Below, piece by piece: positions 55,252 to 63,906 of a stretch of 64,000 nt of DNA (positions are counted from its first letter, which is position 1; every line of letters begins with the position of its first letter). A model generated the notes under the pieces. It was not told the origin of the DNA and ran no database searches. It saw only the letters and a list, made by a program, of their open reading frames with translations. The DNA comes from Micromonospora sp. NBC_00421. GTDB taxonomy: Bacteria; Actinomycetota; Actinomycetes; Mycobacteriales; Micromonosporaceae. The stretch spans positions 3,848,001 through 3,912,000 of the forward strand of contig NZ_CP107929.1 of assembly GCF_036017915.1 (NCBI RefSeq), given 5' to 3'. A program made the position numbers and the translations under genes.

Positions 55252-55318
55252 TGGGAACGCTCCCATGAGATTGCCGGGAGGTGTCGGGGGTGTCAATAGA
55301 CAGTTGGGAGCGTTCCCA
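55252..55318 (-). promoter_or_regulatory. cebE promoter with two CebR operators
   Basis: TGGGAACGCTCCCA (55252-55265) and TGGGAGCGTTCCCA (55305-55318) each differ by one base from the CebR consensus TGGGAGCGCTCCCA. Between them on the minus strand is TTGACA (55296-55291), 17 nt, then CAATCT. The boxes therefore flank the core promoter, 53 bp centre to centre (about five helical turns), which suits looping or cooperative repression. Confidence 0.9.
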
Positions 55319-55508
55319 GATCGTTACCAGCTATCGCGTTTATCTCACTCGATATGATGACCGGGACGCGGTGCCCGGGCTGGCGGGGGCCAGCCGAAAC
55401 GGCTCAGCATGATGGTCGCGGCCGCCGCCGGACCCGGTGCGGGCCACCTTCAGCGGGAAGATCCGACGCGGCACGCCGACCACTCCACCCACCGCATAGG
55501 CTGCCGGC

Positions 55509-55628
55509 ATGATCTGCCGAGCGTGCCGGCAGCGGCGGCACGACGACTGCCCGGGCCGGAAGTGGTGCGACTGTCAGCACCGTACCCCCGCGCCCACCCC
55601 GCCGGTCACCGGTCCGGCCGGCGAATGA
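55509..55628 (+). CDS. 39-residue Cys-rich small protein upstream of RibD-type reductase
   Basis: ATG 55509 opens a 39-codon frame with five Cys in its first 22 residues (MICRACRQRRHDDCPG, then KWCDCQHR), spaced CxxC, C, CxC like a treble-clef or zinc-ribbon site, followed by a Pro/Thr-rich tail. TAGGCT (55497-55502) six bases upstream gives a leaderless promoter. Its TGA overlaps the ATG of the reductase gene (ATGA), so translation is coupled. Conserved small proteins of this look occur in actinobacteria; function unknown. Confidence 0.75.
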   Translation: MICRACRQRRHDDCPGRKWCDCQHRTPAPTPPVTGPAGE

Positions 55629-56410
55629 GCGCCGGGATGCCGATCTGGCGGGTCTGGCCCACGCCAGCCACCGGACAGCTGGACGACGCCGACCTGACCG
55701 CGCTCTACGCCCGCGCCGACACCCCCCGGTTGCGGGTGAACTTCGTCGCCAGCGCCGACGGCGCGGTCACCGTGGACGGTTACTCCGCCGGCCTCTCCGG
55801 TGAGCCGGACAAGCGGGTCTTCGGCCTGCTCCGGATGCAGTGCGACGGGCTGCTGGTGGCCGCCGGCACGCTACGGCACGAGGGCTACCGGGCGGTCCGG
55901 CTGGACGCGCCCCGCCGGGCCTGGCGACGCGCACACGGGCTGGCCGAGTACCCGACACTGGCGGTCGTCTCCGGGTCGCTGCGGCTCGACCCCGCCCAGG
56001 CCGCCTTCGCCGACGCCCCGGCACGCCCGGTGGTGTTGACCACCGAGACGGCGGTGGCGCCCCCGGGGCTCGCCGACGTCGTCGACCTGGTCCGGGTCGG
56101 CCGGGACGCCGTCGACCTCGCCGCCGGCCTGGCCGCGCTGCGCCGACGGGGGTTGGGCCAGCTGCTCTGTGAGGGCGGTCCACAGCTGTTCGGCGCGCTC
56201 ACCACGGCCGATCTCGTCGACGAACTCTGCCTGACCGTCGCCCCGCTGCTGGCCGGGGCCGGTCCGGGGCGGATCACCGCCGGTCCGGACAGCCCACCCC
56301 GCTCGCTGCCGCTGCGACACGCGCTGGCCGCCGCGGACGGCGTACTCATGCTGCGCTATGCCCGCGACGTGCCCGGCCCCCCGCCGGCCGGGGCCGCGCC
56401 CGCCGGCTGA
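55625..56410 (+). CDS. RibD C-terminal-type pyrimidine/dihydrofolate reductase
   Basis: A 261-residue NADPH-dependent reductase of the RibD_C/DHFR-like family. LRVNFVASADGAVTVDGYSA is the N-terminal substrate/cofactor strand, GLLVAAGTLRHEGYRAV the nucleotide-binding turn, LLCEGGPQLFGALTTADLVDELCLTV the C-terminal signature. It lacks the deaminase half of RibD, so it may reduce a pyrimidine or a related heterocycle. ATG 55625 overlaps the small Cys-rich gene stop. A very strong hairpin follows. Confidence 0.85.
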   Translation: MSAGMPIWRVWPTPATGQLDDADLTALYARADTPRLRVNFVASADGAVTVDGYSAGLSGEPDKRVFGLLRMQCDGLLVAAGTLRHEGYRAVRLDAPRRAWRRAHGLAEYPTLAVVSGSLRLDPAQAAFADAPARPVVLTTETAVAPPGLADVVDLVRVGRDAVDLAAGLAALRRRGLGQLLCEGGPQLFGALTTADLVDELCLTVAPLLAGAGPGRITAGPDSPPRSLPLRHALAAADGVLMLRYARDVPGPPPAGAAPAG

Positions 56411-56426
56411 TCAGCTCCACGGCCCC

Positions 56427-56476
56427 CGTGCGTGACGAGGGGCGTGGGCACCTGCCCACGCCCCTCGTCACGCACG
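56427..56476. terminator. 24-bp perfect hairpin, bidirectional terminator
   Basis: A perfect stem of 24 bp (56427-56450 with 56453-56476) around a CC centre, between the convergent reductase and M4 peptidase genes. It is the longest perfect palindrome in the window. Confidence 0.9.
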
Positions 56477-56524
56477 GAAGGGGCCGGCGGCGACGGAGAA
56501 GGAGCCGTCGCCGCCGGCCCGGGA

Positions 56525-58066
56525 TCAGCTGACGCTCACGGCCGCCCAGGCGGCGGCGACCGTCTTGTACTCGGTGCTCGTGGCGCCGTACAGGTCGGTC
56601 GCGGCCGACAGGGTCGCGGTACGGGCGCCCTTGTAGTTGGTGGTGGTGGTCATGTAGCGGGTCAGCGCCCGGTACCAGATCGCCCCGGCCTTGGTGTTGC
56701 CGATGCCGGCGACGGTGCTGCCGTTGCAGGTCGTGCTGGTGCCGTACGACGAGGTGCCGCTGCCCACGGCGAGCAGGTAGAAGAAGTGGTTCGCCACGCC
56801 CGAGGAGTAGTGCACGTCCAGCCGGCCGACGGAGCTGCTCCAGCAGTCCGCCGAACTGCCGTCCTTGGAGGGCTTGTCCATGTAGCGCAGCGGCACGCCG
56901 CTGCTGCGCAGCTTCTCCCCGATCAGGTAGTCACCCGGGTCCTTGGCGCTGCCGGCGGAGAACTCGACCAGGGTGCCGAAGATGTCGCTGGTCGCCTCGT
57001 TGAGGCCGCCGGACTCGCCGCTGTAGCGCAGCCCGGCGGTGTTGCTGGTGACACCGTGGGTCATCTCGTGCCCGGCCACGTCGAGCGAGGTCAGCGGGTA
57101 CCAGCCGGACCCGCCGTCGCCGTAGGTCATGCAGAAGCAGGAGTCCTGCCAGAACGCGTTGGCGTAGTTGCTGCTGTAGTGCACCCGGCTGTACGCGCCG
57201 ACGCCGTCGTTGCGGATGCCGTTGCGACCGTGCGCGCTCTTGTAGTAGTCCCAGGTCTTCTGCGCGCCGAAGGCGGCGTCGGCGGCGGCGGTCTGCCGGT
57301 TGGTCAGGGTGCCGTTGCCGAACACGTTGTTGGTGCTGGTGACCAGGGTGCCGGTGCCGCTGGTGCCGCCGTTGAGGTCGTAGGTGCGGTGGTTGCCCCG
57401 GGCCGGGTCGGCGAGCTGGTAGGTGCTGCCGGAGAGGTTGCTGCCGACCGAGACCGTACCCGAGTGGTAGGTGTTGCCGGTGCCCTCGCGCTGCACCCCC
57501 TCCCACGAGTCGCGGACCGCGCCCGTGGTGGCGTCCACCAGGACGTGCAGCTCGCTCGGGGTGCCGTCGGCGTGCGTGCCGCCCACCACCACCTCGTAGG
57601 CGAGGGTGGTCGCGGTGTCGCCGGCGTCGAAGACGAGCTGGGTACCGGCGACGGAGCGACCGCCGGCGGTCGAGACGGCGGACGCGATCCGGCCGGCGGC
57701 GGCCTGGCTGACCTTGGCCTTCGGAGCGCGCTGCGGGGCACCCGCGAGGCGGTGGGTCGCACCCCGCCACGAGTCGCCCTTGCCGAGGTGGACGACCAGG
57801 TCGCCGCCGAGGACGGGCAGGCCGTCGGAGTAGCGGTTGAGCCGCACGTGCCGGGTGCCGTCGGCGTCGGTCACCACGTTGCGCGGGGTGAACGTCTGCC
57901 CGTCGGCGGCGAGTCCGGCTCCGGGGTGGGCCTTGAGCTGGGCGACGGCGCGGGCGAACGGGTCGGCGGAGCCGGCGGGAGCGGCGGTGGCCGCGGTGGG
58001 CACCGTGACGACGGTGGCCAGCAGGGCGGCCGTGGCGAGGCCGCTCATCAGGGGGGTTCGGCGCAT
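56525..58066 (-). CDS. Secreted M4 (thermolysin-type) metallopeptidase
   Basis: A 513-residue exported zinc peptidase. Signal peptide (LMSGLATAALLATVVTVPTA), FTP and PepSY propeptide (about 30-195), M4 catalytic domain with zinc motif VAGHEMTHGVTS and third ligand in GGLNEATSDIFGTLVEF, and the His of the substrate site in DVHYSSGVANHFFYLL. Unlike the large M36 enzyme it has no C-terminal extra domain. ATG 58066 follows GGAGG. Confidence 0.93.
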   Translation of the reverse strand: MRRTPLMSGLATAALLATVVTVPTAATAAPAGSADPFARAVAQLKAHPGAGLAADGQTFTPRNVVTDADGTRHVRLNRYSDGLPVLGGDLVVHLGKGDSWRGATHRLAGAPQRAPKAKVSQAAAGRIASAVSTAGGRSVAGTQLVFDAGDTATTLAYEVVVGGTHADGTPSELHVLVDATTGAVRDSWEGVQREGTGNTYHSGTVSVGSNLSGSTYQLADPARGNHRTYDLNGGTSGTGTLVTSTNNVFGNGTLTNRQTAAADAAFGAQKTWDYYKSAHGRNGIRNDGVGAYSRVHYSSNYANAFWQDSCFCMTYGDGGSGWYPLTSLDVAGHEMTHGVTSNTAGLRYSGESGGLNEATSDIFGTLVEFSAGSAKDPGDYLIGEKLRSSGVPLRYMDKPSKDGSSADCWSSSVGRLDVHYSSGVANHFFYLLAVGSGTSSYGTSTTCNGSTVAGIGNTKAGAIWYRALTRYMTTTTNYKGARTATLSAATDLYGATSTEYKTVAAAWAAVSVS

Positions 58067-58509
58067 CGGGGTTCTGCCTCCACAGGGACAGTCGGGGGGG
58101 TGCCGACTGACGGTGACCCGACGGTGGTGGACCGTGGGCCAGCCACATGTCCGCAGGTTACGGACGTGACGACCGGCATCGAAGGAAAGAAGATCCTCGA
58201 TATCGGCTGTGGCTATTCTCAGCCCAACCGGCCCTCTTCTGTCACGCCTTGGCCCGAGATTTTTTCGGGGTATTTCCGTCACCCCCCGCCACCTGCCGAA
58301 ACGACGTCACCCGCGGCCAACTTCTCGACCGACGGTGACGCCCCGGCCCCTGGGGGTCACCGGATCGGGGGCCGGGGCGCCGGCGGGCGGGCCCCCGACC
58401 GGCCGCCCGCCGGTGGCGTACGCCGCGTCGCGTGGCAACCTGTCGCACTCCTCGGGCAGGATGCAGGCGTGTGCCCTGACCGAGACGACCAGCTGACCGG
58501 AGCCCGCGG
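58067..58509. other. Divergent gap between M4 peptidase and HerA genes
   Basis: 443 bp without a supported gene. The part 58180-58310 is clearly less GC-rich and probably carries the M4 promoter. A hairpin GGTGAC...GTCACC (58334-58361) with an inner CCCC/GGGG stem lies nearer the HerA gene. Confidence 0.5.
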
Positions 58510-60270
58510 ATGACCGACGACCGGATCGACGGCCGGATCGACAGCCCCGGCGAGCCCGTCGGCCGGGTGCTCGGCACCGCCGACGCCACCCCGTTGCAGT
58601 TCTGGACGGCCGTCTCGCCGGGCAGCTACCTCCAGCTCGACGACGTGGTGGTCACCCGCCGTGAGCTGCCCGACCGGGAACCGGTCACCATCGCCGGGGT
58701 GGTCACCCAGGTCCGGGCCCGGCACGAGGGCGCCCAGTTCGAGTCGGACGTCTTCGCCATCGCCGACGGCACCCTCCCCGCCCAGGTGCAGGAGGCCGCC
58801 GAGATCACCACCACCCGGGTCGACCCCGAGCTGTACGTGCCGCCCGCGCCGGGCGCGACGGTTTACCGGGCCGAGGGCGACGCCCGGGCCCGCGCCCTGC
58901 ACTTCGACCGGATGGAGCGGCGGATCCCGATGGGGATGGGCCGCGACGGTGTCCCCGTCTACCTCAACGCCGACTTCCTCGACGGCAGCCGGGGGGCGCA
59001 CGTCTCCATCTCCGGCATCTCCGGGGTGGCCACCAAGACCAGCTTCGCCACCTTCCTGCTCTACTCGGTCTTCCGCTCCGGGGTGCTGGGCGGCGACGCG
59101 GTCAACGCCAAGGCGCTGATCTTCAACGTCAAGGGCGAGGACCTGCTCTTCCTCGACCACCCCAACGCCCGCCTCGACGATCCCACCCGGGCCGCGTACG
59201 CCAAGTTGGGGCTGGCCGCCGGCGCCTTCCCCGACGTGCGGGTGTACGCCCCGCCCCGGGTCGGTGACGCCGCCGGCACCCCGGACGTGAGCAGCCGGCT
59301 CACCGGTGTGGACGCCTTCTACTGGACGCTCAGCGAGTTCTGCGCCGACCGGCTCCTGCCGTACGTCTTCGCCGACGCCGACGACGAACGCCAGCAGTAC
59401 ACGATGGTGGTCCACTCGGTCACCGCCCACCTGGCCCGCTACGCCCAGCCCGCCGACGGTGGGGTCAGCGTCGACGGGGTGCGGCTCGGCTCCTACGCCG
59501 ACCTGGTCGACCACGTCGTCGAGCAGCTCAACGACGACGAGACCCGCGGCGACTGGGCGGGCAGCGCGGTCGGCCTGGGCACCGTCAACGCCTTCGCCCG
59601 CCGGCTGATCGGCAGCAAGAAGGACCTGGGCCGGCTGATCCGGGGCGACCTGGCCACCCGCCGCCCGCACGCGATCAACACCGCCGAGAGCGCCCAGGTC
59701 ACCGTGGTCGACCTGCACAACCTCCCGGACCGCGCGCAGCGCTTCGTGGTCGGCGTGACGCTGCGCGGCGAGTTCGAGCGCAAGGAGAAGGCCGGCACCG
59801 CCAAGCCGCTGCTCTTCGTCGTCCTCGACGAGCTGAACAAGTACGCCCCGCGCGAGGGCTCCTCCCCGATCAAGGAGGTGCTGCTCGACATCGCCGAGCG
59901 GGGCCGCTCGCTCGGGGTGATCCTGGTCGGCGCGCAGCAGACGGCGAGCGAGGTGGAGCGGCGGATCGTCACCAACTCGGCGATCCGGGTGGTGGGCCGG
60001 CTCGACCCGGCCGAGGCGTCCCGCCCGGAGTACGGCTTCCTCCCGCCGGCCCAGCGGCAACGCGCCCTGCTGGCCAAGCCGGGCACGATGTTCGTCAACC
60101 AGCCGGACATCCCGGTCCCGCTCTGCCTGGAGTTCCCCTTCCCGGCCTGGGCGACCCGGGTCTCCGAGGCCGGCCGGGCCCCGTCGGAGACGCTGCGTTC
60201 GATCACCGGCTCGATCGACCCGTTCGCCGTGGTCGGCTCGGGCGGTGCCGACGACGACATCCCGTTCTAG
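58510..60270 (+). CDS. HerA-like DNA translocase/helicase ATPase
   Basis: A 586-residue ATPase of the HerA/FtsK superfamily. N-terminal beta-barrel (HAS-barrel-like, about 20-135: YLQLDDVVVTRRELPDREPV), then an ATPase core. The P-loop region reads ISGISGVATKTSFATFLL, i.e. the normal GKS/T is GVATKTS, where the Lys is kept but the Gly-rich turn is altered. Walker B is PLLFVVLDELNKYAPREGSS; sensor region GVILVGAQQTASEVERRIV; arginine region [23 protein letters not shown] 58510 follows GGAG. sbcD starts 13 bp after its stop. In archaea HerA works with Mre11-Rad50 and NurA in end resection, so a joint role with SbcCD is likely. Confidence 0.85.
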   Translation: MTDDRIDGRIDSPGEPVGRVLGTADATPLQFWTAVSPGSYLQLDDVVVTRRELPDREPVTIAGVVTQVRARHEGAQFESDVFAIADGTLPAQVQEAAEITTTRVDPELYVPPAPGATVYRAEGDARARALHFDRMERRIPMGMGRDGVPVYLNADFLDGSRGAHVSISGISGVATKTSFATFLLYSVFRSGVLGGDAVNAKALIFNVKGEDLLFLDHPNARLDDPTRAAYAKLGLAAGAFPDVRVYAPPRVGDAAGTPDVSSRLTGVDAFYWTLSEFCADRLLPYVFADADDERQQYTMVVHSVTAHLARYAQPADGGVSVDGVRLGSYADLVDHVVEQLNDDETRGDWAGSAVGLGTVNAFARRLIGSKKDLGRLIRGDLATRRPHAINTAESAQVTVVDLHNLPDRAQRFVVGVTLRGEFERKEKAGTAKPLLFVVLDELNKYAPREGSSPIKEVLLDIAERGRSLGVILVGAQQTASEVERRIVTNSAIRVVGRLDPAEASRPEYGFLPPAQRQRALLAKPGTMFVNQPDIPVPLCLEFPFPAWATRVSEAGRAPSETLRSITGSIDPFAVVGSGGADDDIPF

Positions 60271-60283
60271 GGGGCTGGCAGCC

Positions 60284-61432
60284 ATGAAGATCCTGCACAC
60301 CTCCGACTGGCACGTCGGCAAGGTGCTCAAGGGACAGTCCCGGGCCGAGGAGCACAAGCAGGTACTGGCCGGGGTGATCGAGATCGCTAACGACGAGCGC
60401 CCCGACCTGGTCATCGTCGCCGGTGACCTGTACGACACGGCCGCACCCGGCCCGGAGGCGACCCGGCTGGTCACCCGGGCGTTGACCGCGCTGCGCCGGA
60501 CCGGGGCCGACGTGGTGGCGATCGGCGGCAACCACGACAACGGCCAGGCCCTCGACGCGCTGCGCCCCTGGGCGGAGGCGGCCGGCATCACCCTGCGCGG
60601 CGGGGTCCGGGAAAATCCCGCCGAGCACGTCATCGACGGCGTCACCGCCGACGGCGAGCGCTGGCAGCTCGCCGCGCTGCCCTTCCTCTCCCAGCGGTAC
60701 GCCGTCCGCGCGGTGGAGATGTACGACCTGACCGCCGCCGAGGCCACCCAGACGTACGCCGACCACCTCGGCCGGGTGCTGGCGAAGCTGACCGAGGGCT
60801 TCGGCGAGCCGGACCGGGTGCACCTGGTCACCGCCCACCTCACAGTGGTCGGGGCGACCACCGGTGGCGGCGAGCGGGACGCGCACACCGTGCTCGGCTA
60901 CGCGGTGCCGGCGTCGGTCTTCCCGGGAACCGCGCACTACGTGGCCCTGGGGCACCTGCACCGGTCGCAGCGGGTGATCGGGCCGTGCCCGGTCCGCTAC
61001 AGCGGCAGCCCGCTCGCTGTCGACTTCGGTGAGCAGGAGAACGTCTGCTCGGTGACGCTGGTCGAGGTGGGCGCGCACTCCGCCGCCCGGATCCGGGAGG
61101 TGCCGGTGGCGGCGGCGGTGCCGCTGCGCACGGTACGCGGCACCCTCGCCCAGCTCGCCGAGGCGTCCCCGCCGGAGGGCTGGCTGCGGGTGTTCGTCCG
61201 CGAGCAGCCCCGGGCCGGCCTGCGTGAGGAGGTGCAGGAGCTGTTCCCCCGCGCGTTGGAGATCCGGATCGACCCGGAGCTGTTGCCCACGCCGGGCAGC
61301 GGCACCCGGGTCGCCCAGCGGGCCGGCCGCTCCCCCCGCGAGCTGTTCGCCGACTACCTGGGCAGCCGGGGCCACGACGACGACGGGGTCCGGGACCTCT
61401 TCGACGAGCTGCTGGAGGAGGTGGACCGCTGA
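60284..61432 (+). CDS. sbcD: Exonuclease subunit SbcD (Mre11 family)
   Basis: A 382-residue Mn-dependent nuclease. All phosphoesterase motifs are present: HTSDWHVGKVLKG, VIVAGDLYDTAAPG, AIGGNHDN, a His in VTAHLTVVGA, and YVALGHLHRSQ. The C-terminal part (about 275-382) is the DNA-binding cap region. ATG 60284 gives the standard MKILHTSDWH start. It overlaps sbcC by one base (TGATG). Forms the SbcCD complex that opens hairpins and processes double-strand breaks. Confidence 0.95.
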   Translation: MKILHTSDWHVGKVLKGQSRAEEHKQVLAGVIEIANDERPDLVIVAGDLYDTAAPGPEATRLVTRALTALRRTGADVVAIGGNHDNGQALDALRPWAEAAGITLRGGVRENPAEHVIDGVTADGERWQLAALPFLSQRYAVRAVEMYDLTAAEATQTYADHLGRVLAKLTEGFGEPDRVHLVTAHLTVVGATTGGGERDAHTVLGYAVPASVFPGTAHYVALGHLHRSQRVIGPCPVRYSGSPLAVDFGEQENVCSVTLVEVGAHSAARIREVPVAAAVPLRTVRGTLAQLAEASPPEGWLRVFVREQPRAGLREEVQELFPRALEIRIDPELLPTPGSGTRVAQRAGRSPRELFADYLGSRGHDDDGVRDLFDELLEEVDR

Positions 61433-63906
61433 TGCGACCGATGCGGCTGGACCTGGCCGGTTTCACCGTCTTCCGCGACGAGACCACTGTCGACTTCACC
61501 GACGCGGACTTCTTCGCCCTGGTCGGGCCGACCGGTTCGGGCAAGTCGACGGTGCTGGACGCGATCTGCTTCGTCCTCTACGGCTCGGTGCCGCGCTGGG
61601 GTGGCGCCCGGGGGTTGGCCAACGCGCTCGCCCCGTCGGCGGTGGAGGCCCGGGTCCGGTTGGTCTTCGAGTCGGCCGGCGACCGCTATGTGGCGACCCG
61701 GGTGGTCCGCCGGGACGGCCGGGGCACCGTCAAGACCGCCAACGCCGGGTTGCAGCTGATGCCGCCCGGGTTCGACATCACCAAGCTCGACACCGGGCTC
61801 AGCCCGGAGGATCTGGGCGAGGTGGTGGCGGGCACCCCGGCCGAGATGGAACAGGCCGTGCTGGACGCGGTCGGGCTGCCGTACGAGCAGTTCACCTCCT
61901 GCGTGGTGCTGCCGCAGGGGCAGTTCGCCGACTTCCTGCACGCCAAGCCGGCCACCCGGCAGCAGATCCTGGTCAACCTGCTCGGCCTCGGCGTCTACGA
62001 GAACGTGCAGAAGCGGGCCACCGAACGCGCAGGGCAGGCCGAGGCGAAGTTGGAGGCGGTCGCCCGGGTGCTCGGCGGGCTGACCGACGTCGACGACGAG
62101 ACGTTTGCCAACGCCACCGCCCAGGTCGAGCGGATCCGTGAGCTGTCCGGGGCGGTCGCGGTGGCCGTACCGGAGCGGGAGCGGGCACGGGCGGCGGCGC
62201 GCGAGGCCACCGCGGCGCTGGCCGCGCTCGACGCCGATCTGGCCGGGCTGGCCGGGGTGCGCGCCCCGGCCGGGGTGGCCGAGGTGGCCCGCGCGGTGAG
62301 CACCGCACGGGAGGCGGTCGACGGGGCGGCCCGCACGGTGGCGCTGGCCGAGGAGCGGGAGGAGAAGCTGCGCGGCGAGTTGGCCGGCGCAGGCGACGAG
62401 AGCGCCCTGCGGCTGCTGCTGCGGGCGTACGCCGACGCGGAGCGGTTGACAGGCGAGGCGGACACCGTCCGGACGGCGCTGGACGCGGCGCGGGCCGCGC
62501 ACGACGCGGCGGTCGCGGCGCTCGACGTCGCCCGGGAGGCCGCGGCGCGGGCCGAGGCCGAGCTGGAGGCGGCGTTCCGGGCGCACGAGGAGGCCAAGGC
62601 CACCGACCAGGCGGTCGCGTTGCGGGCGCACCTGGTCGACGGCGCGACCTGCCCGGTCTGCGCGCAGTCGGTGCCCCGGGTGCCGGCGATGCCGGCCGGC
62701 TCGGCGGTGGCCGCGGCGACCGCCGCCGGCAAGGCGGCGCGGGCGGCCAGCAAGGCCGCGCAGGCGCTTGTCGAGGAGCGGGACGCGGCGGCCCGGGAGC
62801 GGGACCGGACGCTGGTCCGGCTGCGGGCCCAGCACGACCAACTGCACGGCCGGTTGACCGAGTTGGCCGGGCAGCTCGCCGGGGCGGCCACCCCGGCGGC
62901 GCTGCGCGACCAGCTCGCCGAGCACGCCCGGCTGCGGCAGGCGCTGGACGAGGCGGCGGCGGGGGTACGGACCGGCCGGGACGCCGCCCGGCGGGCCCGG
63001 GGGGCTGCCGACACCGCCGAGGAGCGGCTACGGGCCGCCTGGCGGGACTTCGACGGCACCCGGGACGGGCTGGCCCGGTTCGGTCCACCGGCCGCCGACC
63101 GGGACGACGTGGCCGCCGCCTGGGCGACCCTGGTCGACTGGGCCGGTGCGCAGGCCAGAAAGCGACGGGTCGACCGGGACGGGCTGGTGGCCTCGGTGAG
63201 CGAGGCTCAGTCGGCCGCCGAGGCGGTCGAGGAACGGATCGACGGCCTGCTCACCGCCGCCGGGTTGCGCCCCGCCGACGACCCGGCGCAGGCGGTGGCG
63301 GTGGCCACCGAGCGGGCCGAGGCCGACCTGCGGCGGATCACCGAGCGCCGGGCGCAAGCCCTCCAGCTGCGGGAACAACGTGCCGAGCACGAGCGGCAGG
63401 CGCGCACGGCGCGGGCGCTGGCCGGGCACCTGCGGGCCAACAACTTCGAGCGTTGGCTGTTGGCCGAGGCGCTGGACCTGCTGGTCGACGGGGCCTCCCG
63501 GATCCTGCGGGAGCTGTCCCAGGGGCAGTACGACCTGGTCCACGACAAGGGCGAGTTCTTCGTGGTCGACCACCACGACGCGGGGCTGCGCCGGGGGGTA
63601 CGGACGCTCTCCGGCGGGGAGACGTTCCAGGCGTCGCTGGCCCTGGCGTTGGCGCTGTCCGAGCAGCTCGCCGGGATGTCCACCACGGCGGCCAGCCTGG
63701 AGTCGATCGTGCTGGACGAGGGGTTCGGCACCCTCGACGCGGCCACCCTGGACATCGTCGCCGCGACCCTGGAGAGCCTGGCGGCCCGGGGTGACCGGAT
63801 GGTCGGCGTGGTCACCCACGTGCCGGCGCTGGCCGAGCGGATCCCGGTGCGTTTCGAGGTCCGCAAGGACGCCCGCACCGCCCACGTCGAACGGACCGGC
63901 CGGTGA
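61432..63906 (+). CDS. sbcC: Exonuclease subunit SbcC (Rad50 family)
   Basis: An 824-residue SMC-like ATPase. Walker A is LVGPTGSGKSTVLDAI (near residue 34), two long coiled-coil arms rich in Ala/Glu/Arg (about 190-400 and 430-690) meet at the zinc hook CPVC (DGATCPVCAQSV, near residue 406), signature LSGGETFQASLALALALSEQ and Walker B LESIVLDEGFGTLD. The arms are shorter than in E. coli SbcC (over 1000 residues). Last gene of the HerA-sbcD-sbcC operon; its stop codon is part of the first GTGAG of a 59-bp repeat. Confidence 0.95.
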   Translation: MRPMRLDLAGFTVFRDETTVDFTDADFFALVGPTGSGKSTVLDAICFVLYGSVPRWGGARGLANALAPSAVEARVRLVFESAGDRYVATRVVRRDGRGTVKTANAGLQLMPPGFDITKLDTGLSPEDLGEVVAGTPAEMEQAVLDAVGLPYEQFTSCVVLPQGQFADFLHAKPATRQQILVNLLGLGVYENVQKRATERAGQAEAKLEAVARVLGGLTDVDDETFANATAQVERIRELSGAVAVAVPERERARAAAREATAALAALDADLAGLAGVRAPAGVAEVARAVSTAREAVDGAARTVALAEEREEKLRGELAGAGDESALRLLLRAYADAERLTGEADTVRTALDAARAAHDAAVAALDVAREAAARAEAELEAAFRAHEEAKATDQAVALRAHLVDGATCPVCAQSVPRVPAMPAGSAVAAATAAGKAARAASKAAQALVEERDAAARERDRTLVRLRAQHDQLHGRLTELAGQLAGAATPAALRDQLAEHARLRQALDEAAAGVRTGRDAARRARGAADTAEERLRAAWRDFDGTRDGLARFGPPAADRDDVAAAWATLVDWAGAQARKRRVDRDGLVASVSEAQSAAEAVEERIDGLLTAAGLRPADDPAQAVAVATERAEADLRRITERRAQALQLREQRAEHERQARTARALAGHLRANNFERWLLAEALDLLVDGASRILRELSQGQYDLVHDKGEFFVVDHHDAGLRRGVRTLSGGETFQASLALALALSEQLAGMSTTAASLESIVLDEGFGTLDAATLDIVAATLESLAARGDRMVGVVTHVPALAERIPVRFEVRKDARTAHVERTGR

